Source of the DNA: Psychroserpens sp. Hel_I_66
Lineage (GTDB): Bacteria > Bacteroidota > Bacteroidia > Flavobacteriales > Flavobacteriaceae
Length of the DNA stretch: 64,000 nt
NCBI RefSeq assembly: GCF_000799465.1
Contig: NZ_JUGU01000001.1
Location: 3,182,501 to 3,246,500, forward strand
Direction of reading: 5' to 3'
Shown in pieces: positions 18,065 through 27,968 of this stretch. The notes under the pieces were generated by a model that had not been told where the DNA came from, ran no database searches, and saw nothing but the letters and a program-made list of their open reading frames with translations. The translations under genes were made by a program, and so were the position numbers. The first letter of the stretch is position 1. Every line of letters begins with the position of its first letter.

Positions 18065-19711
18065 TTATTGCAATGCAGGAGAGTAGTTAGTTGGGTAATT
18101 ACCAACATCTACAAAATTCCCAGAAGCTTCAAAATTAGAACCATAAGTTGCATCAATAGCTCTCATAAATTCGTTTGCGATTAATGCGTAACCTCTTGCT
18201 GTAGGGTGAACACCATCCAAGGAAAAGGCACCACCTGTAACTAGGTTTGAAGTTAATGTGAAGTCTCCACTAGCGATACCACCATTTGCTATTTGGGTCA
18301 ATAAACCATTAGCATCAACAAAGGCTAATCCTGCTTGAGATGCACTTGCTGCGATTGTTGCGTTAAATCCATTTGTTGCCTGCGCTACTTCATCTTGTTC
18401 GCTAGGTAAAAGCACCCACTTATCTTCTAAAGGTAAAGTAACTCCTTCCACAGAAAATTGTGCAGCTAGAGCTGGAGGGAGTCCCTGAGAACCTAAAAAC
18501 GCTGCAAAATCTTCGTTAGGGTTCCCTATAGCTGATGCACTAGGTAAAACTAATAAGTCATTGGCATTTGCAGGTCTAGCTTGACCGTATATTAATCCAA
18601 ATAAATTAGCTACTGCTGGAGCAGCTTCAGCTGGTAATCCAAACGATTGAACGAATGCTGGAAATGTTGGGCTTCCGTTTAAAACTGCTGTTATTTGAGC
18701 GGAAAGATTAGGTATGCTTTCATCTGATATAACTACTGAATTTAATTCAGAATCAGAAAAAATAATACTACGCTCTGGAACTCCTAAAAAAGCGAATACT
18801 TGATTTAATTGACCGTAGACCCCATTTAATGTTGGGATTTGAGCCACAAATTCAGCATTGTCGGGATCATTAGGATCTATTGGGTTATAAGTTACTGTTG
18901 TAAAATATGGAATTGTTGTTACATCTGGAATATTTGCCACTACACCTTGTGCACCTTGAGATGTCAAAGTATTTATTAATGTTGTGTAAGCAAAATCAAA
19001 AGTTGCTTGGTCAGTCAAAGCTCCAGTAGCTCCTCCGGAAGTTGCATAACCTAAGACATCATTATTACCAATCCATAAAGAGAAAAAGGTTGGCGATTGT
19101 GCCATTGCCAATTCTAAAATGGAAGCGTTTGTATTTCCAGTTATTCTAATCGCATAAGGGTTTGCAGCAGCAGGAAAGTTTGCCACGTTACCATAACCAT
19201 TTGCAAGCAAATGAAAACTTGCAGCACCTGGTACGCCAAGATTATTAAAAGGCCCAGTTGGGTTGTTTAAAATAAAATCTGTAGTTGGTATCGCCAATGG
19301 ATTTAAACTTTCTAATGGCACTGGTCCAGCTCCTCCAAAAACTAATCTTGGTTTAAAAAGTGTATCTCCAGTTACAGGATTAACAACTACTTGACCACCA
19401 GCAATTAGACCGCCAAAATTATCATTTGTTAAAGGTTGTGTAAAGCTTCCTCCACCTACTAAGGCAAATTTTTCTGATAAAGTTTTAGGGAATGAATTTT
19501 CTTGAGCTGCAATAAACAGAGCGTTATCTGTAAATCCTGCAGTAAGCGAATTACCTAAAGATACGTACTTTGAGAAGTTGGCAGATCCAGCGGTAAGTGC
19601 AGGAAGAGGTTCTGATTCCTCAACTGCATTTGGGTCGAAAATATCGTCATCGCTACATGAGATTGCTCCCAATAAAAGAGTTGACAAAAAGATATATTTG
19701 AATGTTTTCAT
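18065..19711 (-). CDS. SGNH/GDSL-type hydrolase lipoprotein
   Basis: 548 residues with a lipobox cysteine at C19 ('LLGAISCSDDD'). The SGNH blocks are recognisable: block I 'SLGNSLTAGF' with S55 (GDS replaced by GNS), block III 'LWIGNNDVLGY', and block V 'DGVHPTARGYALIAN' with the Asp-His pair. It is probably an esterase or lipase anchored at the outer membrane. It follows the TonB receptor gene after 14 bases, so the two may act together, for example releasing and importing an esterified substrate. That is inference. Confidence 0.82.
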   Translation of the reverse strand: MKTFKYIFLSTLLLGAISCSDDDIFDPNAVEESEPLPALTAGSANFSKYVSLGNSLTAGFTDNALFIAAQENSFPKTLSEKFALVGGGSFTQPLTNDNFGGLIAGGQVVVNPVTGDTLFKPRLVFGGAGPVPLESLNPLAIPTTDFILNNPTGPFNNLGVPGAASFHLLANGYGNVANFPAAANPYAIRITGNTNASILELAMAQSPTFFSLWIGNNDVLGYATSGGATGALTDQATFDFAYTTLINTLTSQGAQGVVANIPDVTTIPYFTTVTYNPIDPNDPDNAEFVAQIPTLNGVYGQLNQVFAFLGVPERSIIFSDSELNSVVISDESIPNLSAQITAVLNGSPTFPAFVQSFGLPAEAAPAVANLFGLIYGQARPANANDLLVLPSASAIGNPNEDFAAFLGSQGLPPALAAQFSVEGVTLPLEDKWVLLPSEQDEVAQATNGFNATIAASASQAGLAFVDANGLLTQIANGGIASGDFTLTSNLVTGGAFSLDGVHPTARGYALIANEFMRAIDATYGSNFEASGNFVDVGNYPTNYSPALQ

Positions 19712-19725
19712 AATTTATTTAAAAC

Positions 19726-22476
19726 TTATAGGTTATTAATTGTCCAAGAAAAATAATACATAGAGCCAATATCGGCAGTACCGATAGCTGTAAAATATTC
19801 GTGGCCCATCAAGTTGGTAGCACCAACTTTAAATGACGATTTGAATGATGGTACATCAAGATTGACTTGAGCATCAACAGTTTGATAAGCTGGCACTGCT
19901 CCACTACCAAATGTTGCTTCCCAAAAATAGTTGTCGCTCCATCTCCATGCAACGTTAAATCCAACATTTTTGATTAATTCGGTATTTCCAAAATTCACTT
20001 TAGCACGGTGCTCAGGTGTGTTGAAACTGAGTAAAAAATCAGGAAAAGCTTCCCTGTCAAAGTCTTGTTGTGTATTCGTATAGCTTCCGCCTAAATCAAA
20101 ATTACCAAATATCTTTGTGTTTAATCCAATAGATCCACCATAAGAATTAACATCGGCATCTGTGTTTGTATAGGTTTGATATGTGGTAAAATCTCCATTT
20201 GCAATAGCTGCTATAGACAAACTTCCGTCTCCTACAGTTCCATAAAGCGGTGCAATTACAACTTCACCAGAGATAAAATCTTTGTATTGATTATAATAAG
20301 CACTAGCATCAATAACCAATTTCCCTAATTTACCTCTATATCCCACTTCGTATGAAGTAATTTGTTCAGGTTTAACAATGTCTGAATTTCCAATAACTAA
20401 ACTACTAGGATCACTTGATGCTGCAAAAGCACGTACAGATGATGCTTGATAGGAATTAGTATAAGCAGCGCCACCTGACTGTGAAATTGTAGCAGGTTGA
20501 CCTATAGCTTGACCAAGAGGACTTACATCATAATTTCTAACATAACGATCAAGATTGGCTGGAGCAGAACCCACTAATATTGCTCTACCTGCATTTAATC
20601 CAATAAATAAATCTTGGGTGGTTGGATTTCTAAATCCTGTTTGTGCAGAGGCACGAACATTATGGTTTTCGTTAATTGTTAGACCTGCTGAAAATCTAGG
20701 TGACACGAAGCCATCAAAAAATTCAGATTTATCATAACGTGCAGAACCAGTTAACTTCAATTTCATTTCATTAGCTAAGTCGAAGCTCTTTTGCAATTGT
20801 GTATAAATACCAAATTCTGAATAATCAATCGGTCCATCAAAATCAGTATAAATCGTCCCAGAAGAGTTTAACTCATACTGTCTGTAGGATCCACCAACTT
20901 GAATATCGATAACATCCCAAAGGTGGCTGAAGTTATAATTTGCATCAGAATGATAATATTTAGAGTTATCTTGAAATTTAGAACCAACTGATAGATCTGG
21001 GTTATTGATGCTTTCTTCAAATGCTTGTTGAAACTCTGGTGAGCCTGGTTCAAAACGTCCAGTTTCAGCAGCAGCTCTTGCAGCATCATGAGCAGCATCA
21101 CTGGTTGCGCCAGAGAGTGTTGCACCTACATAGGTATTTATGTAATCACCAAACCACTCGGTATCTGATTTCCATGCACGATTAATATTGATTCCTGTAA
21201 ATACCATATCATATGAATCTCCAGCTTTATCTGAAACAACATATCCTCTTACAAAGAAATTATCATTTTTAACTTCTAATTTATGCTGTTGTTGAGAAAA
21301 TCCTGAAATGTTATAACGGTTGTTTCCTTGATAAATAGTGTTACCTGTTCCAAACTTTCCTACATAAGATAATTCAAAATCATTTTCCCAAGGCCTAAAA
21401 TATAGTCCCCAATCTGCTTTAATGCTCTCTGCGTTGTAATTTGTTAAATCTCTTTCCTCATATCCCGTTCTACTAACCACCACATCTGGTACGATTCCTA
21501 ATCCGCCAGAAGCTGTTCTAATGTTAGTTGACACCTCATCACCATAAATATTGTACCCATCATAACCCAATGCATCTCTTGTTGCACCTGTTCCAGGCTT
21601 CCCATCATAGTTATTCGCAGTCCAATCTGTTCCTTTAAGCCATCCAAAATTAACTTTTGCAGCAAATTTCTCACTAAATTTATAAGCTGCTCTTATACCC
21701 GAGTCTCTGTAATCGTTGTTTCCTCCAGCATCTTGTGATGTAATACCTTGTTTGTGGTAACCTGAAACTCCTTGAAAATCAAAAGGATTCTTGCTTCTCA
21801 TAAATAAAATACCGTTGAAGGCATTTGCTCCATATAGTGCAGATGCAGCTCCAGGTAAAAGTTCAACGCTTAATACATCGGTTTCGTTCATACCCACCAA
21901 ATTTCCAATCGGAAAGTTAAGGGCTGGAGCAGAGTTGTCCATTCCATCCACTAATTGCATGAAACGTGTATTTGCGAACGTAGCGAAACCACGCGTATTA
22001 ACCGATTTAAAAGTTAAACTGTTCGTATTGACATCAACACCCTTTAGATTTTCTAACCCATCGTAAAATCCAGCAGATGCGGTATTTTTGATCTCCTTTA
22101 AACCAAAACGTTCTACAGTTACAGGGGATTCAAAAATTCTTTCAGGTGTTCTTGATGCTGAAATTACAACTTCATCAAGAGAGGTCCCCTCTACCATAGT
22201 AATATCAATAGTTTGAGGGTTTGTTATAACTTCTCTGGTTATACTTTCAAAACCTACACTACTCACTTGAATAGAAAAAGGAGGTGCTTGATTTACGACC
22301 AAAGTATAGTTTCCGTCGAAATCTGAAATAGTTCCTGTGGTTGTACCAACGACAATAATGTTAGCGCCAGGTAGTGGGATGCCATTATCATCTATAATTT
22401 TACCTTTGACTGTTGTTGTTTGTGCAAAAGTAATTGCGCAACAAAACAGCATCATAATCTTGAAAATTGTCTTCAT
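19726..22476 (-). CDS. TonB-dependent outer-membrane receptor
   Basis: 916 residues. After the signal peptide comes a CarboxypepD_reg-like domain (about 20-105, 'KIIDDNGIPLPGANIIVVGT'). The plug domain (about 110-235) has the TonB-box-like 'LDEVVISASRTPERI', and a 22-strand-type barrel runs to the C-terminal 'YYFSWTINNL'. There is no SusD gene beside it; the partner is the SGNH lipoprotein. Substrate is unknown. Confidence 0.93.
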   Translation of the reverse strand: MKTIFKIMMLFCCAITFAQTTTVKGKIIDDNGIPLPGANIIVVGTTTGTISDFDGNYTLVVNQAPPFSIQVSSVGFESITREVITNPQTIDITMVEGTSLDEVVISASRTPERIFESPVTVERFGLKEIKNTASAGFYDGLENLKGVDVNTNSLTFKSVNTRGFATFANTRFMQLVDGMDNSAPALNFPIGNLVGMNETDVLSVELLPGAASALYGANAFNGILFMRSKNPFDFQGVSGYHKQGITSQDAGGNNDYRDSGIRAAYKFSEKFAAKVNFGWLKGTDWTANNYDGKPGTGATRDALGYDGYNIYGDEVSTNIRTASGGLGIVPDVVVSRTGYEERDLTNYNAESIKADWGLYFRPWENDFELSYVGKFGTGNTIYQGNNRYNISGFSQQQHKLEVKNDNFFVRGYVVSDKAGDSYDMVFTGININRAWKSDTEWFGDYINTYVGATLSGATSDAAHDAARAAAETGRFEPGSPEFQQAFEESINNPDLSVGSKFQDNSKYYHSDANYNFSHLWDVIDIQVGGSYRQYELNSSGTIYTDFDGPIDYSEFGIYTQLQKSFDLANEMKLKLTGSARYDKSEFFDGFVSPRFSAGLTINENHNVRASAQTGFRNPTTQDLFIGLNAGRAILVGSAPANLDRYVRNYDVSPLGQAIGQPATISQSGGAAYTNSYQASSVRAFAASSDPSSLVIGNSDIVKPEQITSYEVGYRGKLGKLVIDASAYYNQYKDFISGEVVIAPLYGTVGDGSLSIAAIANGDFTTYQTYTNTDADVNSYGGSIGLNTKIFGNFDLGGSYTNTQQDFDREAFPDFLLSFNTPEHRAKVNFGNTELIKNVGFNVAWRWSDNYFWEATFGSGAVPAYQTVDAQVNLDVPSFKSSFKVGATNLMGHEYFTAIGTADIGSMYYFSWTINNL

Positions 22477-22610
22477 TTTAGGGAATTAGTTAATTTTAGT
22501 AAAGCAATATAAATAATTTAATGATACTGAAATAAAAAAATCATAAAAATTATGCATGCATAATAGTTTATTTTCAAATTTAGGTTATCAATTATGTGAT
22601 TTACATAATT

Positions 22611-22651
22611 AAAAAGGCTGAAATTGTTAATATTACAATTTCAGCCTTTTG
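22611..22651 (-). terminator. Terminator of the glmS operon
   Basis: A perfect 16-bp stem (22612-22627 with 22635-22650, loop TAATATT) has flanking A- and T-runs and lies 33 bases past the glmS stop codon. Confidence 0.85.
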
Positions 22652-22660
22652 GTATATTTT

Positions 22661-22679
22661 CTTCGGAATTTCTTCGGAA
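22661..22679. repeat. Direct pair of the dispersed CTTCGGAA motif
   Basis: Two direct copies, 22661-22668 and 22672-22679, start 11 bases apart (about one helical turn). They lie between the glmS stop codon and its terminator. Confidence 0.8.
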
Positions 22680-22683
22680 AAGA

Positions 22684-24531
22684 TTATTCTACGGTTACTG
22701 CCTTCGCGAGGTTACGTGGTTGATCTACATTTTTGCCTAGCATTAAAGCAATGTGATAAGACAGTAATTGCAAAGGAATCGTAGTTAATAATGGAGCTAG
22801 TGATTCAATTGTTTCTGGAACTTCAATGACATGATCTGCTAAATCTCTTACTTGTACATCACCTTTAGTTACTATACCTATGATTTTCCCAGATCTTGAT
22901 TTTATTTCCTGAATATTGCTCACTACTTTTTCATAATGTCCTTTTTTGGTAGCAATTACAACGATTGGCATGTTTTCATCAATCAATGCAATTGGGCCAT
23001 GTTTCATTTCTGCAGCAGGATAACCTTCAGCATGAATATAAGAAATCTCCTTTAGTTTCAAAGCTCCTTCAAGAGCTACTGGGAAATTGAAACCTCTTCC
23101 TAAGTACAAAAAGTTTTTAGAGTTTTTGTAAATATCTGCAATAGTCTTAACGTAAGAGTCAGATTCCAACGCAGTTTTAACTTTATTTGGAATAAGTTCC
23201 AATTCTATTAAATGATGTCTATAATCTGAACTTGAGATTGTTCCTTTTGCTCTAGCTAAACGAAGTGCAATAAGGGTCAAGACTGTTATTTGTGTTGTAA
23301 AGGCTTTAGTAGACGCTACTCCAATTTCAGGACCTGCATGTGTGTAAGCTCCTGCATGAGTTTCTCGTGCAATTGATGAACCAACCACGTTGCATACGCC
23401 AAAAACAAATGCGCCTTTAGATTTTGCAAGCTTTATGGCAGCAAGAGTATCAGCTGTTTCTCCAGATTGGGAAATAGCAATAACAACATCATTTTCATAT
23501 ATAACTGGGTTTCTGTATCTAAACTCTGAAGCATATTCTACCTCTACTGGGATTCGCGCTAAGTCTTCAAAAATATATTCTGAAACTAGTCCAGCATGCC
23601 ATGAAGTACCACATGCAACAACTATAATTCTATTGGCATTTAAGAATTTCTTCATATTATCCTCAACACCTGCCATTTTAATAATGCCTTCGTTTGATAA
23701 AAGTCTACCTCTAAATGTATCAAGAATTGCGCTTGGCTGCTCGTAAATTTCTTTCAGCATAAAATGTTCATAGCCTCCTTTTTCTATTTGCTCAAGATTT
23801 AATTGAAGCTCTTGGATGTAGGGTGCAACTAAAGAATCATCTTTGATTTTTCTAATTTTAATGCCTTTATGACGACGAACGATTGCCATTTCTTCATCTT
23901 CAAGATAAATAGCGTTTTTTGTATATTCAATAAAAGGAGAAGCGTCACTTGCAATAAAGAATTCATCTTCACCAATTCCAATTGCTAATGGACTTCCTAA
24001 GCGAGCCACTACAATTTCATTTGGTTTATTTCTATCAAATACAGCAATTGCATAAGCACCGATCACCTGGTTTAATGCAATTTGTACCGCCTTACCAAGT
24101 TTTGTGTTCTCGTTCTTCTTTACATCTTCAATAAGATTTACTAAAACCTCTGTATCTGTGTCTGATTTAAAAGTGTAACCTCTTTTAATTAGTTCTTTTT
24201 TTAGTGATTCATAATTTTCTATAATACCGTTATGAATAATTACTAAGTCACCAGAATTTGAATAATGAGGGTGAGAATTCACATCGTTAGGTACTCCGTG
24301 TGTTGCCCAGCGAGTATGTCCAATTCCTACAGAACCATTTGTGGTAATTTCTTTTTCAAGTTTTTCTTGTAGGTCAGCTACTTTACCTTTAGTCTTAGAT
24401 AATTTTATATCAGTTCCATCATAAAGTGCAATTCCTGCACTGTCATATCCCCTGTATTCTAATCGCTTTAACCCTTTTATAATTATAGGGTAAGCTTCTC
24501 TATGGCCAATATAGCCTACAATTCCACACAT
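22684..24531 (-). CDS. glmS: Glutamine-fructose-6-phosphate aminotransferase
   Basis: 615 residues. The N-terminal glutaminase begins 'MCGIVGYIG' with catalytic C2. Two SIS domains follow (about 290-425 and 460-595), with 'CGTSWHAGL' and the C-terminal 'QPRNLAKAVTVE'. It makes glucosamine-6-phosphate for peptidoglycan and LPS. It is the last gene of a three-gene unit, 9 bases after the DUF4270 gene. No glmS ribozyme is expected or seen. Confidence 0.98.
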   Translation of the reverse strand: MCGIVGYIGHREAYPIIIKGLKRLEYRGYDSAGIALYDGTDIKLSKTKGKVADLQEKLEKEITTNGSVGIGHTRWATHGVPNDVNSHPHYSNSGDLVIIHNGIIENYESLKKELIKRGYTFKSDTDTEVLVNLIEDVKKNENTKLGKAVQIALNQVIGAYAIAVFDRNKPNEIVVARLGSPLAIGIGEDEFFIASDASPFIEYTKNAIYLEDEEMAIVRRHKGIKIRKIKDDSLVAPYIQELQLNLEQIEKGGYEHFMLKEIYEQPSAILDTFRGRLLSNEGIIKMAGVEDNMKKFLNANRIIVVACGTSWHAGLVSEYIFEDLARIPVEVEYASEFRYRNPVIYENDVVIAISQSGETADTLAAIKLAKSKGAFVFGVCNVVGSSIARETHAGAYTHAGPEIGVASTKAFTTQITVLTLIALRLARAKGTISSSDYRHHLIELELIPNKVKTALESDSYVKTIADIYKNSKNFLYLGRGFNFPVALEGALKLKEISYIHAEGYPAAEMKHGPIALIDENMPIVVIATKKGHYEKVVSNIQEIKSRSGKIIGIVTKGDVQVRDLADHVIEVPETIESLAPLLTTIPLQLLSYHIALMLGKNVDQPRNLAKAVTVE

Positions 24532-24540
24532 ATTTTTTAA

Positions 24541-26172
24541 TTAATTAGGTTCCGTGAAAAATATTTCTAAATATAATTTTTTGTCTTCATTTGAAGTGTT
24601 ATTGCCATATAATACTGTTGAGCGAGGCGTTAATATAGAACTCACGGGAACTCTATCTTCATCATCACCAGTAAGCAGATCATATTGAGGAGAGGTGCCT
24701 TCAATGTTTATGTTTGTAGATACAGCTAAACCAAGCTTAACATTGGTTGAGTCTCTTAGTAATAAATTATTTATATGCTCTGTAATTCTTATTTTATATC
24801 TTATTCCATCTCCATTAGCGTCATCACCTTCTCTTTCTAGAGGTTGTAGATGCGATATTCTTGAGAATTCTGGAGAGGACGTGTTAGACGTGTCAAAGAA
24901 ATAATCTGTTAATGGTGTGTTGTTATTCATATCGTATAAATAAACACGATTTGGTTCACCACCATTTAAAAAATCTTGATTGACATAGAATATTAGATTT
25001 GCTTCATTGACTAATTTCTTTGAGCTAACAAATTTTCCGTCTTCAGTTTCTACAAATTCATTTTTGAATAATTCAAAAGAATTATCCAAGGTTTCATCAT
25101 CATCAATATTATCTCCATTAAATAGTTTTATTTCAGCAATGGAACCTTGAGTTCCTTTTAAAAACAAATTCTCATCACCGGTCGTTTCGTTTCCGTTAGG
25201 AATAGTGAAGTTATTTGATATAAAGTTTACCCTATTTCCTGTAAAATTAAATGTGTAAGTGGTTTGAATTCTATCAAGACCTGCTGTAAAAGGATCTCTT
25301 TTGTAATATATAACAATATTAGATGATGTGGACGCCATATTGAGTAATATCATTTTGCCAGAAGAATCAGTAGACTCTGCCTTAAAATAAATCCCTCTAA
25401 AATAGTTATTGAAGTTATTTAAATTACTTAGTTCAGGTTCTCCAGACATATCAATGATTTTTTCTTGCCAATATGAATTATCATTAAATTTAATCCTTAA
25501 AGAAGGAGCGAGTGTTGCTGTAACTTGTGTTTCTTCATCTACAATTTCTTCTAGGTTTATTGGAGAAGGACTTGGATTGAAATTTTCAATTTCATGAAGC
25601 AAGGTTCCTTCAAGCTGGGCACTATTTATCATAGTAGATCCAGTTGACATATTGGAATAATAATTTTGAGGTTCATCAATATCTGAAGATGTTGGGTCAA
25701 AATCCCTCAAAAAGTAGTTGCTTTCATAAATAGATAAATCAAATGATCCTGAACCATAAATTGAATCTAAACGGAATTGTGTACTACCGTTTGGACCAAT
25801 ACCTGTAGCTGTGCTAAAATATGGTATAGTCATTACAACAGAGTCTATAACAGGATTCCCACCAAAATCTGGGTCTGTTAATGTGCCTCTAATTTGCGAA
25901 ACAAAACTAGCAGTGGTTTGACCATAACTTTCCCCTGGATCAGTATAGACTCCTAGCAAATTTAAAGGCAATGCATTTGTTTGTACAGGCTCAAGTGCTT
26001 TGGTATAAGCAATCACATCAAATTTACTCGAGTTTGTGTCAAAATGGGTTGCATTGTCATTATTAATAATGTCAGATTCTATATCGGCAAAATCTTTGTC
26101 ACAAGCAACGAATGAACTTATTAAAACAGTTATTACTGCCAAATTTCTTAGGGCAATTTTTCTTTTTTTCAT
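24541..26172 (-). CDS. DUF4270 family lipoprotein
   Basis: 543 residues. The signal peptide ends in a lipobox ('SSFVACDKDF'), and the body is the Asp/Asn-rich beta-structure typical of DUF4270 ('GGNPVIDSVVMTIPYF', 'NIVIYYKRD'). The family is restricted to Bacteroidota and has no known activity. Its placement between a glycogen-synthase-like gene and glmS, with gaps of 11 and 9 bases, is tight enough for one operon. That suggests a cell-envelope link. Confidence 0.88.
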   Translation of the reverse strand: MKKRKIALRNLAVITVLISSFVACDKDFADIESDIINNDNATHFDTNSSKFDVIAYTKALEPVQTNALPLNLLGVYTDPGESYGQTTASFVSQIRGTLTDPDFGGNPVIDSVVMTIPYFSTATGIGPNGSTQFRLDSIYGSGSFDLSIYESNYFLRDFDPTSSDIDEPQNYYSNMSTGSTMINSAQLEGTLLHEIENFNPSPSPINLEEIVDEETQVTATLAPSLRIKFNDNSYWQEKIIDMSGEPELSNLNNFNNYFRGIYFKAESTDSSGKMILLNMASTSSNIVIYYKRDPFTAGLDRIQTTYTFNFTGNRVNFISNNFTIPNGNETTGDENLFLKGTQGSIAEIKLFNGDNIDDDETLDNSFELFKNEFVETEDGKFVSSKKLVNEANLIFYVNQDFLNGGEPNRVYLYDMNNNTPLTDYFFDTSNTSSPEFSRISHLQPLEREGDDANGDGIRYKIRITEHINNLLLRDSTNVKLGLAVSTNINIEGTSPQYDLLTGDDEDRVPVSSILTPRSTVLYGNNTSNEDKKLYLEIFFTEPN

Positions 26173-26183
26173 AAAATAATTTA

Positions 26184-26993
26184 CTAATCTAAAACTTTGG
26201 TATTGTAAAACTCTGTGTATTGGTCTGCAAAATCCTCTAATGGGAAATAACCTAAAACAGGCTTTTGAGATGCGTCTAAATAATCATTTAATTCTTTTGG
26301 GAGATCATTCGATCCTTTTATGAGTGCGTCGGAATTATCAATGGCAACTTTCATTAAGTTCTCGTAGGTTGGTTTTTCTAAAATCTTAACCTTCTCTTCC
26401 TCAATGTTATCAAATTTCACTTTATTTATCATGTTCTTATCTAACGTTCCTTCGAAGGTTTGATTGTATATAGAAGTCACAATTTTACTTTCTGTAAATA
26501 ATGGCTCGTTTTTGTAAAATTCCTTAAGATATAATGGCAACAATGATGCTAACCAGCCATTAACATGGATAATATCTGGAGCCCAATTTAATTTTTTAAC
26601 AGTTTCAATAACACCTTTTGCAAAGAAAATGGCACGTTCATCATTATCTGGAAATAATTTTCCATCTTCATCTGTTAGTGTTGCCTTCCTTTTAAAATAC
26701 TCTTCATTATCAATAAAATAGACTTGTATTCTTTCCTTCGGAATTGAAGCGACCTTAATAATCAATGGCATATCCAAATCATTGATTACTAAATTTATAC
26801 CAGAAAGTCTTATCACTTCGTGTAGTTGATGTCTACGTTCGTTTATATTTCCATAACGAGGCATAAATATTCGTATTTGCCCTCCTTGTTTGTTTACCAT
26901 TTTTGGAGCTTCAAATGACATTGAAGAAATCTCTGTTTCTGGTAAATATGGTACAACCTCAGATGACACATACAATATTCTCTTATCTTTCAT
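26184..26993 (-). CDS. Glycogen/starch synthase-like protein, N-terminal half only
   Basis: 269 residues from the ATG at 26991-26993 ('MKDKRILYVSSEVVPYLPET'). The longer frame to 27152 has no homology and overlaps the divergent promoters. It matches the GT5 starch-synthase catalytic N-domain: 'GQIRIFMPRYGNI', 'DIIHVNGWLASLLPLYLKEF', 'IVTSIYNQTFEG'. Full GlgA has about 480 residues; the C-terminal nucleotide-sugar domain is missing and the frame ends normally. It may be a regulatory or binding paralogue rather than a synthase. A TAATTTTG box lies 38 bases upstream. Confidence 0.85.
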   Translation of the reverse strand: MKDKRILYVSSEVVPYLPETEISSMSFEAPKMVNKQGGQIRIFMPRYGNINERRHQLHEVIRLSGINLVINDLDMPLIIKVASIPKERIQVYFIDNEEYFKRKATLTDEDGKLFPDNDERAIFFAKGVIETVKKLNWAPDIIHVNGWLASLLPLYLKEFYKNEPLFTESKIVTSIYNQTFEGTLDKNMINKVKFDNIEEEKVKILEKPTYENLMKVAIDNSDALIKGSNDLPKELNDYLDASQKPVLGYFPLEDFADQYTEFYNTKVLD

Positions 26994-27031
26994 AGAATCT
27001 TTCGTTTTTGGAATTAGAAATAAAAAACATG

Positions 27032-27078
27032 CAAAATTACAAAAATTTATGCAGATTGCCAGTAAAATATTAAGTTTG
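27032..27078. promoter_or_regulatory. Divergent promoter region for the glycogen-synthase-like gene and panC
   Basis: Minus-strand TAATTTTG (27032-27039) faces the synthase-like gene and plus-strand TAAGTTTG (27071-27078) faces panC. Both fit TAnnTTTG. Neither has a well-placed TTG -33 element. Confidence 0.5.
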
Positions 27079-27103
27079 CACGCTGTTAAACTTTTGTTAT
27101 GGT

Positions 27104-27955
27104 ATGACAATTTTCGAAAATAAAGCTGATTTAATCCTTTTTGTAGATTCACTTAAGTCTGAAAACAAAACACTTGGTTTTGTGCCTACTATGGGTGCAT
27201 TACATGAAGGACATTCTTCATTGATTATTAAAGCTTTGGAGCAAAACGATTTTGCTGCAGTAAGTATTTTTGTTAACCCAACACAATTTGATAGTAAGGA
27301 AGACCTTGTTAAATATCCAAGAACTTTAGAGAGTGATGTGGCGTTGTTGAAGCAGATTTCCGAAGAAAGAATTCTTGTTTATGCACCTCCAGTAGATGAT
27401 ATTTATGGAGATAGTGTGACATCTGTATCATTTTCATTTGATGGTCTTGAGCATGAAATGGAAGGAAAATTTAGAAATGGTCACTTTGACGGAGTGGGTA
27501 CTATTGTAAAAAGACTGTTTGAGATCGTAAGACCAGATAAAGCTTATTTTGGAGAAAAAGATTTTCAACAACTGATGATTATTAAAAAATTGTCAGAAAA
27601 ACACAATCTTCCTGTTGAAGTTATTGGTTGTAAAATACATAGAGCGACAGATGGTTTGGCAATGAGTTCTCGTAATATGAGATTAAAACCGAAATATAGA
27701 GAGGCTGCACCTTTTATCTACAAAACCCTTGAAACTGCCAAAAGAAAGTTTGGCACAAATAGTGCTAATAAGGTCACAGAATGGGTTATCAATGAGTTTG
27801 CAAATCATAGTTTGTTAGAACTTGAATATTTTATTATTGCAGACATAGAAACCTTAAGAGAAGTAAAAAGAAAATCAAAACTAAAATCATACAGAGCGTT
27901 TATTGCAGTCTATGCAGATGACATAAGGCTAATAGACAATATCGCACTAAATTAA
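27104..27955 (+). CDS. panC: Pantothenate synthetase
   Basis: 283 residues. It has the HIGH-type motif '[14 protein letters not shown]', 'SIFVNPTQF', '[13 protein letters not shown]' and 'SSRNMRL', all diagnostic of PanC, which joins pantoate and beta-alanine using ATP. panD follows after 13 bases, so the pathway's last step and its beta-alanine supply are encoded together. Confidence 0.97.
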   Translation: MTIFENKADLILFVDSLKSENKTLGFVPTMGALHEGHSSLIIKALEQNDFAAVSIFVNPTQFDSKEDLVKYPRTLESDVALLKQISEERILVYAPPVDDIYGDSVTSVSFSFDGLEHEMEGKFRNGHFDGVGTIVKRLFEIVRPDKAYFGEKDFQQLMIIKKLSEKHNLPVEVIGCKIHRATDGLAMSSRNMRLKPKYREAAPFIYKTLETAKRKFGTNSANKVTEWVINEFANHSLLELEYFIIADIETLREVKRKSKLKSYRAFIAVYADDIRLIDNIALN

Positions 27956-27956
27956 T

Positions 27957-27964
27957 TATCTTTG
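27957..27964 (+). promoter_or_regulatory. TAnnTTTG box abutting panD
   Basis: TATCTTTG overlaps the panC-panD gap and ends four bases before the panD ATG, which would give an almost leaderless panD transcript. Confidence 0.45.
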
Positions 27965-27968
27965 CCCT

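Noticed and set aside
26994..27152. N-terminal extension of the glycogen-synthase-like gene
   Set aside because: It overlaps the divergent promoter boxes and panC start; the domain begins at the ATG at 26993.
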